Source: Hydrogenophaga sp. (GTDB lineage: Bacteria; Pseudomonadota; Gammaproteobacteria; Burkholderiales; Burkholderiaceae_C). From it: a stretch of DNA of 64,000 bases. Shown one piece after another: positions 54,648 through 64,000 of the stretch. The translations under genes were made by a program, and so were the position numbers. How positions within the stretch are numbered: position 1 is the stretch's first letter; each line of letters begins with the position of its first letter. Where the stretch lies: assembly GCF_030651625.1 (NCBI RefSeq), contig NZ_JAUSCF010000022.1, forward strand, positions 62,001 to 126,000, given 5' to 3'. The notes beneath the pieces were generated by a model. The model was not told the origin of the DNA and did not search any database. It saw only the letters and a list, made by a program, of their open reading frames with translations.

Positions 54648-55403
54648 TCAGGCAGACGGTGAGGCCCGCAAGCTCAGCAGTTGCTCAGCCAGTTCCTCCG
54701 GCTGGCTCACCATGGGATCGTGTCCGGTGGCCATCTCCAGCACCTGCCAGCCCGGATCGCTGCGCACCCGCTGGCGGGCAGGTGCAATGGTGGCCAGTGC
54801 CGGTTGGTTGCAGTCGATGAAGGTACGTGGAATCTGTGCCACCAGTGCTCCATCGAAGTCCAGCGGTTGCTGGTAAAGCCTGAACGGCTGCGGCGTCTGG
54901 CGGCGGTTGACCCAATCGCGGTCGGCACCGGCCAGACCAAAGAGGGCCGCGTCGGGCGGGGGGAAACTCAGACCGTCGCTGGCCTTCGACGCCTCGATGC
55001 GTGCCTGGCGGGTCTCATCCGAATGGTGACTGCTCCAGCTGTCGCCAGGGTACGGCACGGCCGCATCCAGGTAAACCAAGCGGGTCAGCAGGCCGGGCCG
55101 TAGCCGTTGCATGCGGTCCGCCACGCCAGTGATCACCATGCCGGCGTAGCTGTGCCCGACCAGCAGCACCCGCTCCAGTTCCTCTGCCTCGATGAGACCG
55201 ATCACGTCCTGAATGTGTGTGTGCAGATCGACCGCAGGGCTCAGCAGGTGCGCCCGTTCGCCCACGCCTGTCAGCGTCACGGCATGTGCCTGCACACCGC
55301 CGGAGCGCAGCAGCGGCAATACCCGGCGCCAGCACCAGGCCCCATGCCAGGCACCGTGGACCAGCACCACGGCGATGGTGGGTGGTGAAGAAGCTGCATT
55401 CAT
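54648..55403 (-). CDS. Alpha/beta hydrolase (plant methylesterase/HNL-like)
   Basis: 251 aa from the ATG at 55403 (MNAASSPPT). The oxyanion region VLVHGAWHGAWCWRRVLPLL is followed by the nucleophile elbow GHSYAG with Ser85. The C-terminal GHDPMVSQPEELAEQLLSL carries the catalytic His. TLTGVGERAHLLSPAVDLHT is characteristic of the salicylate methylesterase/hydroxynitrile lyase subgroup found in bacteria. The substrate is unknown. Divergent from rlhA, with 58 bp between starts. Confidence 0.85.
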   Translation of the reverse strand: MNAASSPPTIAVVLVHGAWHGAWCWRRVLPLLRSGGVQAHAVTLTGVGERAHLLSPAVDLHTHIQDVIGLIEAEELERVLLVGHSYAGMVITGVADRMQRLRPGLLTRLVYLDAAVPYPGDSWSSHHSDETRQARIEASKASDGLSFPPPDAALFGLAGADRDWVNRRQTPQPFRLYQQPLDFDGALVAQIPRTFIDCNQPALATIAPARQRVRSDPGWQVLEMATGHDPMVSQPEELAEQLLSLRASPSA

Positions 55404-55461
55404 GTTGATTCTCCAGGACAATATCGGGCTGCATTCGCACCCGATTCTGCACCGACCCGCC

Positions 55462-57432
55462 ATGCTGCCTCATCACATCGAACTGCTCTCGCCTGCCCGC
55501 GACGCCGACATCGGCATCGAGGCGGTGAATCATGGGGCCGACGCGGTCTATATCGGCGGTCCGTCTTTCGGCGCCCGCACCAGCGCCGACAACCGGGTGC
55601 AGGACATCGCCCGTCTGGCGCGGCACGCCCACCGCTTTGGCAGCCGCATCTACGTCACCCTGAACACCATCCTGCGCGACGACGAGCTGGAACCAGCGCG
55701 CAAGCTGGCCTGGCAACTGTTTGATGCGGGTGCAGACGCGCTCATCGTCCAGGACATGGGCTTGCTGGAGCTGGACCTGCCGCCCATCCAGTTGCATGCC
55801 AGCACACAGACCGATATCCGCACCCCCGAGAAAGCCCGCTTCCTGCAAGATGCCGGCCTTTCGAAGCTGGTGCTGGCACGAGAACTCACGCTGCAGCAGA
55901 TCAAGGCCATCCACCAGGCCCTCGATGCCGAACGCTGCATCGTGGAGTTTTTCATCCATGGCGCGCTGTGCGTGGCCTACAGCGGCCAGTGTTTCATCAG
56001 CCATGCACACACCGGGCGCAGCGCGAACCGCGGCGACTGTTCCCAGGCCTGTCGGCTGCCTTACGAGGTCAAGGACAGCCAGGGCCGCATCGTCGCTCAC
56101 GACAAGCACGTGCTCTCGATGAAGGACAACAACCAGAGCGACAACCTGCGCTCGCTGATCGACGCCGGCGCCCGCAGTTTCAAGATCGAAGGCCGCTACA
56201 AAGACATGGCCTACGTCAAGAACATCACGGCCCACTACCGCCTGCTGCTGGACGAAATTCTGGAAGAGCGACCGGAACTGGCTCGCGCCTCCAGCGGCCA
56301 TTGCACTTTCTTCTTCCAGCCCGATCCCCACCAGAATTTCAACCGCGAATTCACCGACTACTTTGTGCAAGGGCGCAAAGAAGACATTGGCGCCTTTGAC
56401 ACGCCCAAGAACCCGGGCCGTCCCATCGGCTGGGTCACACAGGTGGGGGCGCACTCGGTGGATCTGCAACTCGACGACGCCGCCACGGTGGTGCACAACG
56501 GCGATGGCCTGTGCTATCTGGATCTGCAGAAAGAACTGGTGGGCCTGCAGATCAACCGCGCAGACGCCATTGATGCCGCCAGGGGCCAGTGGCGCGTGTT
56601 CCCGAAAGATCCGATCGCCAGCTTCAAGGACTTGCGCAAGAACACCCAGGTCAACCGCAATCGCGACATGGACTGGGTGCGCAGCCTGGAGAAAAAATCT
56701 TCTGAACGGCGCATTGGCACATGGATCAAGCTCACGGAAGAGGCTGACGCGCTGACCCTGAACCTGACGGATGAAGACGGTCACAGCGGCAGCGCCACCC
56801 TGCCCGGCACACCCGCAGAAGCCAAGGACCCGGCGCAGGCCGAGGCCAGGCTGCGCGAAGCGCTGGGGCGCCTGGGCGAAACCATCTTCGCACCCATCGA
56901 CATCCACCTCGACATGTGGGGCCCACGGTTCGTGCCGGCTTCGCAGCTCAACGCACTGCGACGCGAGGCCATCGACGCGCTGGAGGCCGCACGTGCCGAA
57001 GCCTGGCAGCGCCTGCCCCGAGCCCTGCCGGTCGAACCGCCGGTGCCGTACCCTGAAGACACGCTGAGCTACCTGGCCAATGTCTACAACCAAAAGGCGC
57101 GCGACTTCTATTCAAAACACGGTGTCAAGGTCATCGCAGCGGCCTACGAGAGCCATGAAGAAGAAGGTGAAGTCAGCCTGATGATCACCAAACACTGCGT
57201 GCGCTTTTCACTGAGTCTGTGTCCCAAGCAAGCCAAGGGCGTGACAGGGGTTCAGGGCACGGTGCGCGCCGAGCCGATGCAGCTGATCAATGGAAAGGAA
57301 AAACTGACTCTGCGCTTTGACTGCAAGCCCTGCGAAATGCACGTGGTGGGCAAAATCAAGCGCAGCGTGGTGAACGCGGTGCCCACCAGCCCGGTCAAGT
57401 TTTACCGGACCCGGCCCGTTGCACCGCACTGA
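55462..57432 (+). CDS. rlhA: U32 family peptidase, 23S rRNA C2501 hydroxylation factor RlhA
   Basis: 656 aa from the ATG at 55462 (MLPHHIELLSPARD), close to the E. coli RlhA length. The U32 signature is clear: VEFFIHGALCVAYSGQCFIS, with the Cys residues continued in NRGDCSQACRLPYEV. The C-terminal DUF3656-type domain has further Cys in LSLCPKQAKG and FDCKPCEMHVVGKI. RlhA is required for 5-hydroxycytidine formation at 23S position 2501; assignment is by family and length. The frame is open upstream to 55213, overlapping the divergent hydrolase gene, without homology. Confidence 0.88.
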   Translation: MLPHHIELLSPARDADIGIEAVNHGADAVYIGGPSFGARTSADNRVQDIARLARHAHRFGSRIYVTLNTILRDDELEPARKLAWQLFDAGADALIVQDMGLLELDLPPIQLHASTQTDIRTPEKARFLQDAGLSKLVLARELTLQQIKAIHQALDAERCIVEFFIHGALCVAYSGQCFISHAHTGRSANRGDCSQACRLPYEVKDSQGRIVAHDKHVLSMKDNNQSDNLRSLIDAGARSFKIEGRYKDMAYVKNITAHYRLLLDEILEERPELARASSGHCTFFFQPDPHQNFNREFTDYFVQGRKEDIGAFDTPKNPGRPIGWVTQVGAHSVDLQLDDAATVVHNGDGLCYLDLQKELVGLQINRADAIDAARGQWRVFPKDPIASFKDLRKNTQVNRNRDMDWVRSLEKKSSERRIGTWIKLTEEADALTLNLTDEDGHSGSATLPGTPAEAKDPAQAEARLREALGRLGETIFAPIDIHLDMWGPRFVPASQLNALRREAIDALEAARAEAWQRLPRALPVEPPVPYPEDTLSYLANVYNQKARDFYSKHGVKVIAAAYESHEEEGEVSLMITKHCVRFSLSLCPKQAKGVTGVQGTVRAEPMQLINGKEKLTLRFDCKPCEMHVVGKIKRSVVNAVPTSPVKFYRTRPVAPH

Positions 57433-57483
57433 CCAGCCCGTGCCTCGGTTCCGGCGGTCCGCAATGGGCGAAAAACCGCCTGC

Positions 57484-58023
57484 TCAGATGTAGGCGTTGA
57501 CCGGCTTGACGTGCCGCATGTGCAGGCTCAGTCCCAGGGCCGCCATGTGGTTGCTGTTGCGACTCAAGATCTTCTCTGACAGTGGCAAAAACTCGGTTTC
57601 TTCATAGTGGGCGTGCGCCTGGTACTCGGTGACCAGTCGCTGCAGATCGCTCACATCCAGCTCCGACGACTGCCCCTTGACCACTTGTTTGAGGCCTTTT
57701 TCGAGGCTTTTCCAGAGCTTTTCGACCGACCGGTGTTCGTCGGTCAGGCGCTTGGCCATGGCCTTGACCTTCAACTGCTCCTCTCCCGGCTCCGCACTGG
57801 CCAGTACGGCGGGAAACAGCTCGCGCTCTTCTTCCAGGTGGTGCTCAAAAATGGCCTCGCGAAAGAACTCCAGCGATTGCTCGGCGATCTGCCGCGCCCG
57901 GGCAGCAGGCTCCAGCAGGGCGGGAAGTTCATCGAGTGCCTTGAGGCGCTGGATGATGCCCACATGGCAGTTGTTGAAGTTGTTCAGAGGATGTTGGGTG
58001 TCAACGGGTGACTGGGCAGACAT
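57484..58023 (-). CDS. Hemerythrin-like domain protein
   Basis: 179 aa. A four-helix bundle with the di-iron ligand pattern: His20, His61/His62 with Glu65, His97, His137 or His139, and Glu141/142 in HAHYEETEFLPL. Hemerythrin-like proteins bind O2 or NO or act in iron and redox sensing. There are no Cys-rich or regulatory domains. Convergent with rlhA; 114 bp from the DUF808 gene, with no terminator seen. Confidence 0.88.
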   Translation of the reverse strand: MSAQSPVDTQHPLNNFNNCHVGIIQRLKALDELPALLEPAARARQIAEQSLEFFREAIFEHHLEEERELFPAVLASAEPGEEQLKVKAMAKRLTDEHRSVEKLWKSLEKGLKQVVKGQSSELDVSDLQRLVTEYQAHAHYEETEFLPLSEKILSRNSNHMAALGLSLHMRHVKPVNAYI

Positions 58024-58137
58024 GATTCGCTCCTGAAAGGCACATTTTTCGCGGGCACTGGATGCGGATGCTCAGCACACCCATGAAGAACCGTCGCTCC
58101 AGTCTAGGCCCTGCGGCCCGCAACACCTTGACTCAGG

Positions 58138-59100
58138 TCAATGGCTGGCGCCACGCATGCGCTGGAAACCAGTAACGAACATCACCACCACAGCACCGGC
58201 CACAATGCCTGCCGCGCCACCGGCCACGCTGTTGAGCAAGGCCCCCATCCAGCCCATGTCCGCAACCCAGAGTTCGACCACGTGGCCCAAGGCAGGCACG
58301 CCGTGAAGCAGGATGCCACCCCCCACAAGGAACATGGCAGCCGTACCCAGCACCGAAAGCGTCTTCATCAGCCAGGGCGCCATGGCCAGAATACCCCGCC
58401 CCATTGCCTGCTGCCAGCCAGCCTTGCGCTGCACAAGGTACAGCCCTGCATCGTCCAGTTTGACGATACCGGCCACAAGGCCGTAGACCCCTACAGTCAT
58501 GATCAGGGAAATGCCCACCAGCACCGAGATGCGCTGTGCGAAGCTGGCGGCGGCCACCGTGCCGAGGGTGATGACAATGATCTCAGCAGAGAGAATGAAA
58601 TCGGTGCGCACTGCGCCCTTGATTTTCTCCTTCTCAAAAGCCGCCATGTCCACCTGCTCATCGGCCAATGCGCGTGCCAGTTTTGTGTGGCGCGCGACCT
58701 CCTCTTCCTTTGAGTGCATGAAGGCGTGCAGCAGCTTCTCTGCCCCCTCAAAACACAGGAACAGACCACCCAGCATGAGCAGTGGCGTGATCAACCAGGG
58801 CACAAAAGCGCTGATGGCCAACGCAGCCGGCACCAGAATGGCCTTGTTCACCATGGAGCCCTTGGCGACCGCCCAGACCACCGGCAGCTCCCGGTTGGCC
58901 GTCACGCCAGTGACTTGCTGGGCATTGAGTGCCAAGTCGTCCCCCAGCACACCGGCCGTCTTCTTCGCGGCCATTTTCGTCATCAGCGCCACATCGTCGG
59001 CAGCGGTCATGCCCTGGCGGGCAGCCACCTTGGTCATCACGGCCACATCGTCGAGCAGCGTGGCGATGTCGTCAATCAGGGCAAGCAGGCTGGTGGCCAT
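58138..59100 (-). CDS. DUF808 family membrane protein (YedI-like)
   Basis: 320 aa. The N-terminal amphipathic region SLLALIDDIATLLDDVAVMTKVAA and the DDVALMTKMAAKKTAGVLGDDLALNA repeat are the DUF808 hallmark. Six to seven membrane helices follow, with LLMLGGLFLCFEGAEKLLH and the conserved cytoplasmic loop EKEKIKGAVRTDFILSAEI. No function is known for the family; it may be a transporter or a membrane stress protein. Confidence 0.9.
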   Translation of the reverse strand: MATSLLALIDDIATLLDDVAVMTKVAARQGMTAADDVALMTKMAAKKTAGVLGDDLALNAQQVTGVTANRELPVVWAVAKGSMVNKAILVPAALAISAFVPWLITPLLMLGGLFLCFEGAEKLLHAFMHSKEEEVARHTKLARALADEQVDMAAFEKEKIKGAVRTDFILSAEIIVITLGTVAAASFAQRISVLVGISLIMTVGVYGLVAGIVKLDDAGLYLVQRKAGWQQAMGRGILAMAPWLMKTLSVLGTAAMFLVGGGILLHGVPALGHVVELWVADMGWMGALLNSVAGGAAGIVAGAVVVMFVTGFQRMRGASH

Positions 59101-59171
59101 GGGCGTGAACCGCGATGCGGTTTCAAAGGAGCGGCTGCGATGCTAGCAGATCGCACCCGCCTCCAATGAGG

Positions 59172-62100
59172 CTATCGCACCCACTTGCGCGCGTTGCGCC
59201 AGATCCGCATCCAGGGGCTGAAGGCCGCCGGATCACCGCTGGTCCAGCTCATCTGGATGTTGCGGAACACCCGTTCAGGATGCGGCATCATGGCGGTGAA
59301 GCGGCCGTCGGCGGTGGTCACGGCAGTCAAGCCAGCGGGGCTGCCGTTCGGATTGAACGGGTAGCGCTCGGTAGGCGCTCCGCTGTTATCCACGAAACGC
59401 ATCGCTGCCATGGCTTTGGCCTCATTGCCACGGTAGGCAAAATTGGCGAACCCCTCGCCGTGCGCCACCGCAATGGGCAGCCGGCTTCCCGCCATGCCCT
59501 GCAGAAACACGCTGGGCGAGTCGAGCACTTCCACCATCGACAAACGGGCTTCGAACCGTTCGCTCTGGTTGGTGGTGAACCGCGGCCATGCTTCTGCACC
59601 GGGGATGATGTCTGCCAGCTCGGCAAACATCTGGCAACCGTTGCAAACGCCCAGACCGAAGGTGTCTGGCCGCTCAAAAAAACCCTTGAACTGGTCGGCC
59701 AGCGCCGGGTTGAAGGTGATGCTGCGGGCCCAGCCAATGCCGGCTCCGAGCGTGTCGCCATAGCTGAAGCCGCCACATGCGACCACGCCCTTGAAATCCG
59801 CCAGTTGCGCGCGACCGCTTTGCAGGTCGGTCATGTGCACATCGAAGGCCTCAAATCCGGCCTGCGAGAACGCGTAGGCCATCTCGACATGCGAGTTCAC
59901 GCCCTGCTCGCGCAGAATGGCCACTCGGGGCCGCGACAGGTTCAGGAACGGGGCCGCCACGTCCTCGGCCGGATCAAACGTGAGCGCAACGTGCAGCCCT
60001 GGATCGTCCGGCTGACCAGCCGCAGCATGCTCCGAGTCGGCGCACGCAGGGTTGTCGCGTTGCTGGTTGATGCGCCAGCTCACGCTGTCCCAGACCTGAT
60101 GCAGGTCTTGCAGGCTGGCACTGAATACCGCCTTGGTGTCGCGCCAGACCTGCAACTGTCCCTTGCCGGCATCCATGATCGAGGACAGCGGACGGGTCTT
60201 GCCGATGAAATGACTGTGCTTGGAAAGTCCGTGCTCGCGCAGCACCTGCATGACCTCGTTGCGATGCGCTGTTTCGACCTGCAGCACCACCCCCAGCTCT
60301 TCGCTGAACAAGGCCTTGAGGGTGAGTTCTTCGCGACGGGCGCTGACCTGCCCTGCCCAGTTTTTCGCGTCGCCATGGTCGGCCCGGCTGTCACTGATGC
60401 CGTCGCCTTCGGTCACCAGCATGTCAACGTTGAGTGACACGCCCACATGGCCCGCGAAGGCCATCTCTGCCACCGTGCTGATCAGACCACCATCGCTGCG
60501 ATCGTGGTAGGCCAGCACCCACCCCTTCGAACGCAGCGCATTGACGGCATTCACCAGATTCACCAGGTCCTGCGGGTCGTCAAGGTCCGGCACGGTATCG
60601 CCGAACTGGCCGAGCACCTGCCCGAGGATGCTGCCACCCATGCGGTTCTGGCCTTTGCCCAGATCGATAAGGACCAGTGTGGTGTCTTCGAGGTCGCTGT
60701 TCAACACCGGTGTGAGCGTGCCCCGCACGTCGGCCAGGGTGGCGAAGCCGCTGACGATCAGGCTCACAGGCGAAGTCACCTTGTGCGACGCGCCGTCGTG
60801 CTGCCACTGGGTGCGCATGGAAAGGCTGTCTTTGCCCACCGGAATGGAGACGCCGAGGGCCGGACAAAGCTCGATGCCCACGGCACGCACGGTGGCATAC
60901 AGATCGGCATCTTCGCCGGGCTCGCCGCAGGCGGCCATCCAGTTGGCCGACAGCTTCACGCGTGACAACTCGATGGGTGCCGCCAGCAGGTTGGTGATGG
61001 CCTCGGCCACCGCCATGCGGCCCGATGCCGGTGCATTCAGCGCCGCCAGTGGTGTGCGCTCACCCATGCTCATGGCTTCACCTGCAAAGCCCGAGAAATC
61101 GGCCAATGTCACGGCGCAATCGGCCACGGGAACCTGCCATGGCCCCACCATCTGGTCGCGGTGAGAAAGCCCGCCCACGGTCCGGTCGCCGATGGTGATC
61201 AGAAACCGCTTCGACGCCACCGTGGGATGGCTGAGCACGTCGATGACCGCCTGCTGAAGATCTATCCCTGTCAGGTCCATGGGAATCGCCTCACGAGCCA
61301 CCGACTTCACATCGCGGTGCATCTTGGGTGGCTTGCCCAGCAACACATCCATGGGCATGTCGACTGCAGCTCCCACGCTCCCCACTTGGTGTGGTTCGCT
61401 GCCCCCCAAACGCGCAGCGTCTTCGTTGCCCACGAACAGGTGCCGCTCTTCGGTGGCCACGCCCACCACAGAGAAGGGGCAGCGTTCACGTTCGCAAAAT
61501 GCTTGAAACTGCGCCAGCGACTCCGGCGCAATGGCCAGCACATAGCGCTCCTGGCTTTCGTTGCACCAGATCTCCTTGGGCGCAAGACCCGACTCCTCGA
61601 GCGGCACGGCCCGCAGGTCGAAACGCGCGCCGCGCCCGGCATCGTTGGTCAGTTCAGGGAACGCATTCGACAGACCACCGGCACCCACGTCGTGGATGAA
61701 CAGAATCGGGTTGTCCGCACCCTGGGCCGAACAATGGTTGATCACCTCTTGAGCGCGTCGCTCGATCTCGGGATTCCCCCGCTGAACGGAATCGAAGTCC
61801 AGCGAGGCTGCATTGGTGCCGCTGGCCATCGAACTGGCAGCACCGCCACCCATACCGATCTTCATGCCCGGGCCACCGAGCTGGATCAACAGGCTGCCAG
61901 CAGGAAAGTCGATCTTCTTCGTCAACTGGGCATCGATCACGCCCAGGCCCCCAGCGATCATGATGGGCTTGTGGTAGCCCCGACTCACGCCGTCCACCGT
62001 CTGCTCGTATTCGCGGAAGTAGCCCAGGAGGTTAGGCCTGCCGAACTCGTTGTTGAAAGCCGCGCCGCCCAGAGGGCCCTCGGTCATGATCTGCAGGGGG

Positions 62101-63221
62101 CTGGCGATGTGCTCCGGTTTTCCTCCGGGCTGGTCGCTTGCGCCACCCCAGAGTTTGGACACGGTGAAACCTGTCAGACCCGCCTTGGGCCTGGAGCCAC
62201 GCCCGGTGGCGCCTTCGTCCCGTATCTCGCCGCCCGCGCCTGTGGCTGCCCCGGGAAAGGGTGAAATGGCGGTGGGGTGGTTGTGCGTCTCCACCTTCAT
62301 CAGCACATGGTGAACGGCCGCCTCGGCGGTGTAGGCAGGCGCTTCATTGGTGCCCGCACGGGCCACAAAACGCTCGACCGCACTGCCCTCCATGATGGAG
62401 GCGTTGTCTGAATACGCCACGATGGTGTACTGCGGATTCGTCTGGTGCGTGTGGCGGATCACGCCGAACAGGCTCTTGTCCTGGGCCACGCCGTCCACGG
62501 TGAATTCGGCGTTGAAAATCTTGTGCCTGCAGTGTTCGCTGTTCGCCTGGGCGAACATCATCAGCTCAACGTCGGTGGGGTTGCGCTTCAGCCCGTGAAA
62601 GGCATTCACCAGGTAATCGATCTCGTCATCTGCCAGCGCCAGCCCCCATGCAAGGTTCGCGGCTTCCAAAGCAGCCCTGCCACCAGCGAGCACGTCCACA
62701 TGTTCCATGGGCGCAGGATGCAGTTCCGTGAACAGGGCTTCCGCCTGTTTTCGTTCGGTGGTGACCGCCTCGGTCATGCGGTCGTGCAGCAGGTCGGCCA
62801 CGGCGAGGAGTTGCTCCTCGGTGAGTCGCCCTTTGCCCAGTAGGCCCGTCTTGAGGTGTATGCGGTACTCCACCAGGCGCTCCACCCGCTTCACCGCCAG
62901 CCCACAGTTGTGCGCGATGTCGGTCGCCTTGGAGGCCCAGGGTGAGACGGTGCCGAGTCGGGGCATCACCAGGACGACCGCAGCACCCGCTTTTTCGGCC
63001 AACACGTGTGCCTCTGCACATGGATCGCCATAAGTCAGCAATTCCCCCAGGCGCTCCAGCGTTGAATCGCTTGGCGGATCGGAAAACGAGGCCAGGTGCA
63101 CAAAACGTGCTGTAAGGCCGGTGATCTTGTCTGAAATACCCTGCAATCGGGGCAGGAGTTGCTGGACTTTGAAGGCGCTGATGGCATTGCCGCCATCGAA
63201 GAAACACAGGGGCAAGGTCAC
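59172..63221 (-). CDS. purL: Phosphoribosylformylglycinamidine synthase, single-chain
   Basis: 1349 aa, the long one-chain form of gammaproteobacteria and Burkholderiales. Makes FGAM from FGAR, ATP and glutamine in purine synthesis. The N-terminal linker domain is followed by two AIRS-type halves ([37 protein letters not shown]). The C-terminal class I glutaminase has [16 protein letters not shown], nucleophile Cys in GVCNGCQMF and the His/Glu of PHPERVF. The start is a GTG at 63221 ([15 protein letters not shown]), which fits the family N-terminus, though the ribosome site is poor. Confidence 0.96.
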   Translation of the reverse strand: MTLPLCFFDGGNAISAFKVQQLLPRLQGISDKITGLTARFVHLASFSDPPSDSTLERLGELLTYGDPCAEAHVLAEKAGAAVVLVMPRLGTVSPWASKATDIAHNCGLAVKRVERLVEYRIHLKTGLLGKGRLTEEQLLAVADLLHDRMTEAVTTERKQAEALFTELHPAPMEHVDVLAGGRAALEAANLAWGLALADDEIDYLVNAFHGLKRNPTDVELMMFAQANSEHCRHKIFNAEFTVDGVAQDKSLFGVIRHTHQTNPQYTIVAYSDNASIMEGSAVERFVARAGTNEAPAYTAEAAVHHVLMKVETHNHPTAISPFPGAATGAGGEIRDEGATGRGSRPKAGLTGFTVSKLWGGASDQPGGKPEHIASPLQIMTEGPLGGAAFNNEFGRPNLLGYFREYEQTVDGVSRGYHKPIMIAGGLGVIDAQLTKKIDFPAGSLLIQLGGPGMKIGMGGGAASSMASGTNAASLDFDSVQRGNPEIERRAQEVINHCSAQGADNPILFIHDVGAGGLSNAFPELTNDAGRGARFDLRAVPLEESGLAPKEIWCNESQERYVLAIAPESLAQFQAFCERERCPFSVVGVATEERHLFVGNEDAARLGGSEPHQVGSVGAAVDMPMDVLLGKPPKMHRDVKSVAREAIPMDLTGIDLQQAVIDVLSHPTVASKRFLITIGDRTVGGLSHRDQMVGPWQVPVADCAVTLADFSGFAGEAMSMGERTPLAALNAPASGRMAVAEAITNLLAAPIELSRVKLSANWMAACGEPGEDADLYATVRAVGIELCPALGVSIPVGKDSLSMRTQWQHDGASHKVTSPVSLIVSGFATLADVRGTLTPVLNSDLEDTTLVLIDLGKGQNRMGGSILGQVLGQFGDTVPDLDDPQDLVNLVNAVNALRSKGWVLAYHDRSDGGLISTVAEMAFAGHVGVSLNVDMLVTEGDGISDSRADHGDAKNWAGQVSARREELTLKALFSEELGVVLQVETAHRNEVMQVLREHGLSKHSHFIGKTRPLSSIMDAGKGQLQVWRDTKAVFSASLQDLHQVWDSVSWRINQQRDNPACADSEHAAAGQPDDPGLHVALTFDPAEDVAAPFLNLSRPRVAILREQGVNSHVEMAYAFSQAGFEAFDVHMTDLQSGRAQLADFKGVVACGGFSYGDTLGAGIGWARSITFNPALADQFKGFFERPDTFGLGVCNGCQMFAELADIIPGAEAWPRFTTNQSERFEARLSMVEVLDSPSVFLQGMAGSRLPIAVAHGEGFANFAYRGNEAKAMAAMRFVDNSGAPTERYPFNPNGSPAGLTAVTTADGRFTAMMPHPERVFRNIQMSWTSGDPAAFSPWMRIWRNARKWVR

Positions 63222-63296
63222 GATGGGGGCCTATGGACTGAGTGATCCCGTCGGGGAAAGAAACGGTGAATTTTATCTCTGTGCATTGAGCGCGCC

Positions 63297-64000
63297 TCAA
63301 GCCTCGGCGGTGGCTGCTGCCTGCACCGCCTGCCAGACCTTCAGGGCATCAACCGTCTGTAGCACGTCGTGAACGCGCACGATGCGAGCACCTCGCTCGA
63401 CCGCCATCAGCGCCGCCGCGACACTGGCTGACACGCGATCCGCAGGGCGTTCGCGGCCCGTCACCGCGCCCAGAGATGACTTGCGCGACCATGCCCCCAA
63501 CAAGGGAAAGCCCAGCTTCAACAACCTTTGCTGCTGCGCCAGCAGGCTGAAGTTCTGGTCCACCGTTTTTCCAAAACCGACCCCAGGATCCAGAACAATC
63601 CGCTGCCGGACCACGCCGAGAGTCAACAAGGCATCCGCACGATCGCGCAGGAAATGGGCCACTGGGCCCACCACACCACCGGTCATGGGTGCCACCTGCA
63701 TGGTCTGCGGGTCGCGATGCATATGCATCAGGCACACACCACAGCGTGCATGGTCCGCCACAGCCTGGAGTGCACCTGGCTGGCGAAGCGCCCACACGTC
63801 GTTGATCACGTCGGCGCCTGCATCTAGCACCGCGCGCATCACTTCGGGTTTGTAGGTGTCGACCGAAATCGGAACGCCCAGCCGCACAGCCGCCTTCACC
63901 ACAGGTAGCACACGATGCAGTTCATCCTCCAGCGAAACCGCGGGTGAGCCGGGCCGGGTGGATTCGCCGCCAATGTCCAGCATGTGCGACCCCTCGTCCA
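63297..64000 (-). CDS. folP: Dihydropteroate synthase, 5' end cut by window
   Basis: The C-terminal 234 or so residues of the TIM-barrel enzyme that joins p-aminobenzoate to dihydropterin pyrophosphate in folate synthesis, the sulfonamide target. The frame stays open through the right edge, so the ATG at 63983 is internal. Visible motifs: MLDIGGESTRPGS (pterin/phosphate loop), ISVDTYKPEV, INDVWAL, the LDPGVGFGKT loop and the terminal IVRVHDVLQTVDAL with the substrate-contact Arg-x-His. 75 bp upstream of purL in the same direction. Confidence 0.95.
   Translation of the reverse strand, partial: DEGSHMLDIGGESTRPGSPAVSLEDELHRVLPVVKAAVRLGVPISVDTYKPEVMRAVLDAGADVINDVWALRQPGALQAVADHARCGVCLMHMHRDPQTMQVAPMTGGVVGPVAHFLRDRADALLTLGVVRQRIVLDPGVGFGKTVDQNFSLLAQQQRLLKLGFPLLGAWSRKSSLGAVTGRERPADRVSASVAAALMAVERGARIVRVHDVLQTVDALKVWQAVQAAATAEA

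Noticed and set aside
55015-57093. 692-codon open frame on the minus strand opposite rlhA
   Set aside because: The plus strand encodes a full RlhA with family motifs throughout. The minus frame has no recognisable domain and is a typical shadow in GC-rich DNA.
59115-60437. 440-codon plus-strand frame opposite purL
   Set aside because: The minus strand encodes the PurL glutaminase domain with its active-site motifs.

Overview
The window comes from the chromosome of a GC-rich betaproteobacterium, most likely of the family Comamonadaceae (Hydrogenophaga/Acidovorax-like). That placement rests on gene order (sulfite reductase-DUF934-cysH-cysD-cysN; ilvI-ilvH-ilvC-pssA-leuA; yciB-bolA-parvulin), the protein sequences and short palindromic repeats. 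I see no insertion sequence, prophage, CRISPR array or rRNA operon. This is mostly core metabolic DNA with a few accessory loci.

Layout. 1-6831: assimilatory sulfate reduction (siroheme reductase cut by the left edge, DUF934, cysH, cysD, cysN), then a 7Fe ferredoxin and a ferredoxin-NADP reductase that could supply its electrons. 6927-7044: tRNA-Asn and terminator. 7065-9923: VanZ-like protein, the two N-degron aminoacyl-transferases aat and bpt, and an IclR regulator. 10045-17875 (minus strand): pbpG, then leuA, pssA, ilvC, ilvH and ilvI for branched-chain amino acids plus phosphatidylserine synthase. leuA has a leader holding a small ORF with four consecutive Leu codons. 18167-23070: RDD protein, diacylglycerol kinase, LOG protein, PII, asparaginase and NAD synthetase.

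23176-26890 is the most unusual locus. It has a FemAB-like acyltransferase followed by a tight five-gene unit in which three different bactofilins alternate with two single-pass membrane proteins of unknown function. It ends at a strong bidirectional terminator shared with ppa. 26971-29921: soluble and membrane pyrophosphatases in divergent orientation. 29896-31610: a TetR regulator divergent from a PF10118 hydrolase, with a candidate operator. 31727-34909: moaA, mobA and moeA (molybdenum cofactor).

34934-39253: RND efflux pump and adaptor. 39434-43289: rnhA, methyltransferase, gloB and an MltD-like lipoprotein. 43360-47586 (minus strand): orphan substrate-binding protein, recR, ybaB and dnaX. 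dnaX carries an A9 slippage run with stops close by in both alternative frames. 47674-47767: 4.5S SRP RNA. 47794-50645: TerB/DUF697 protein, yciB, bolA and a parvulin.

50859-59100: accessory and poorly known genes (HemL-like aminotransferase, DUF1624 protein, exported hypothetical, alpha/beta hydrolase, rlhA, hemerythrin, DUF808). 59172-64000: purL and folP, the latter cut by the right edge.
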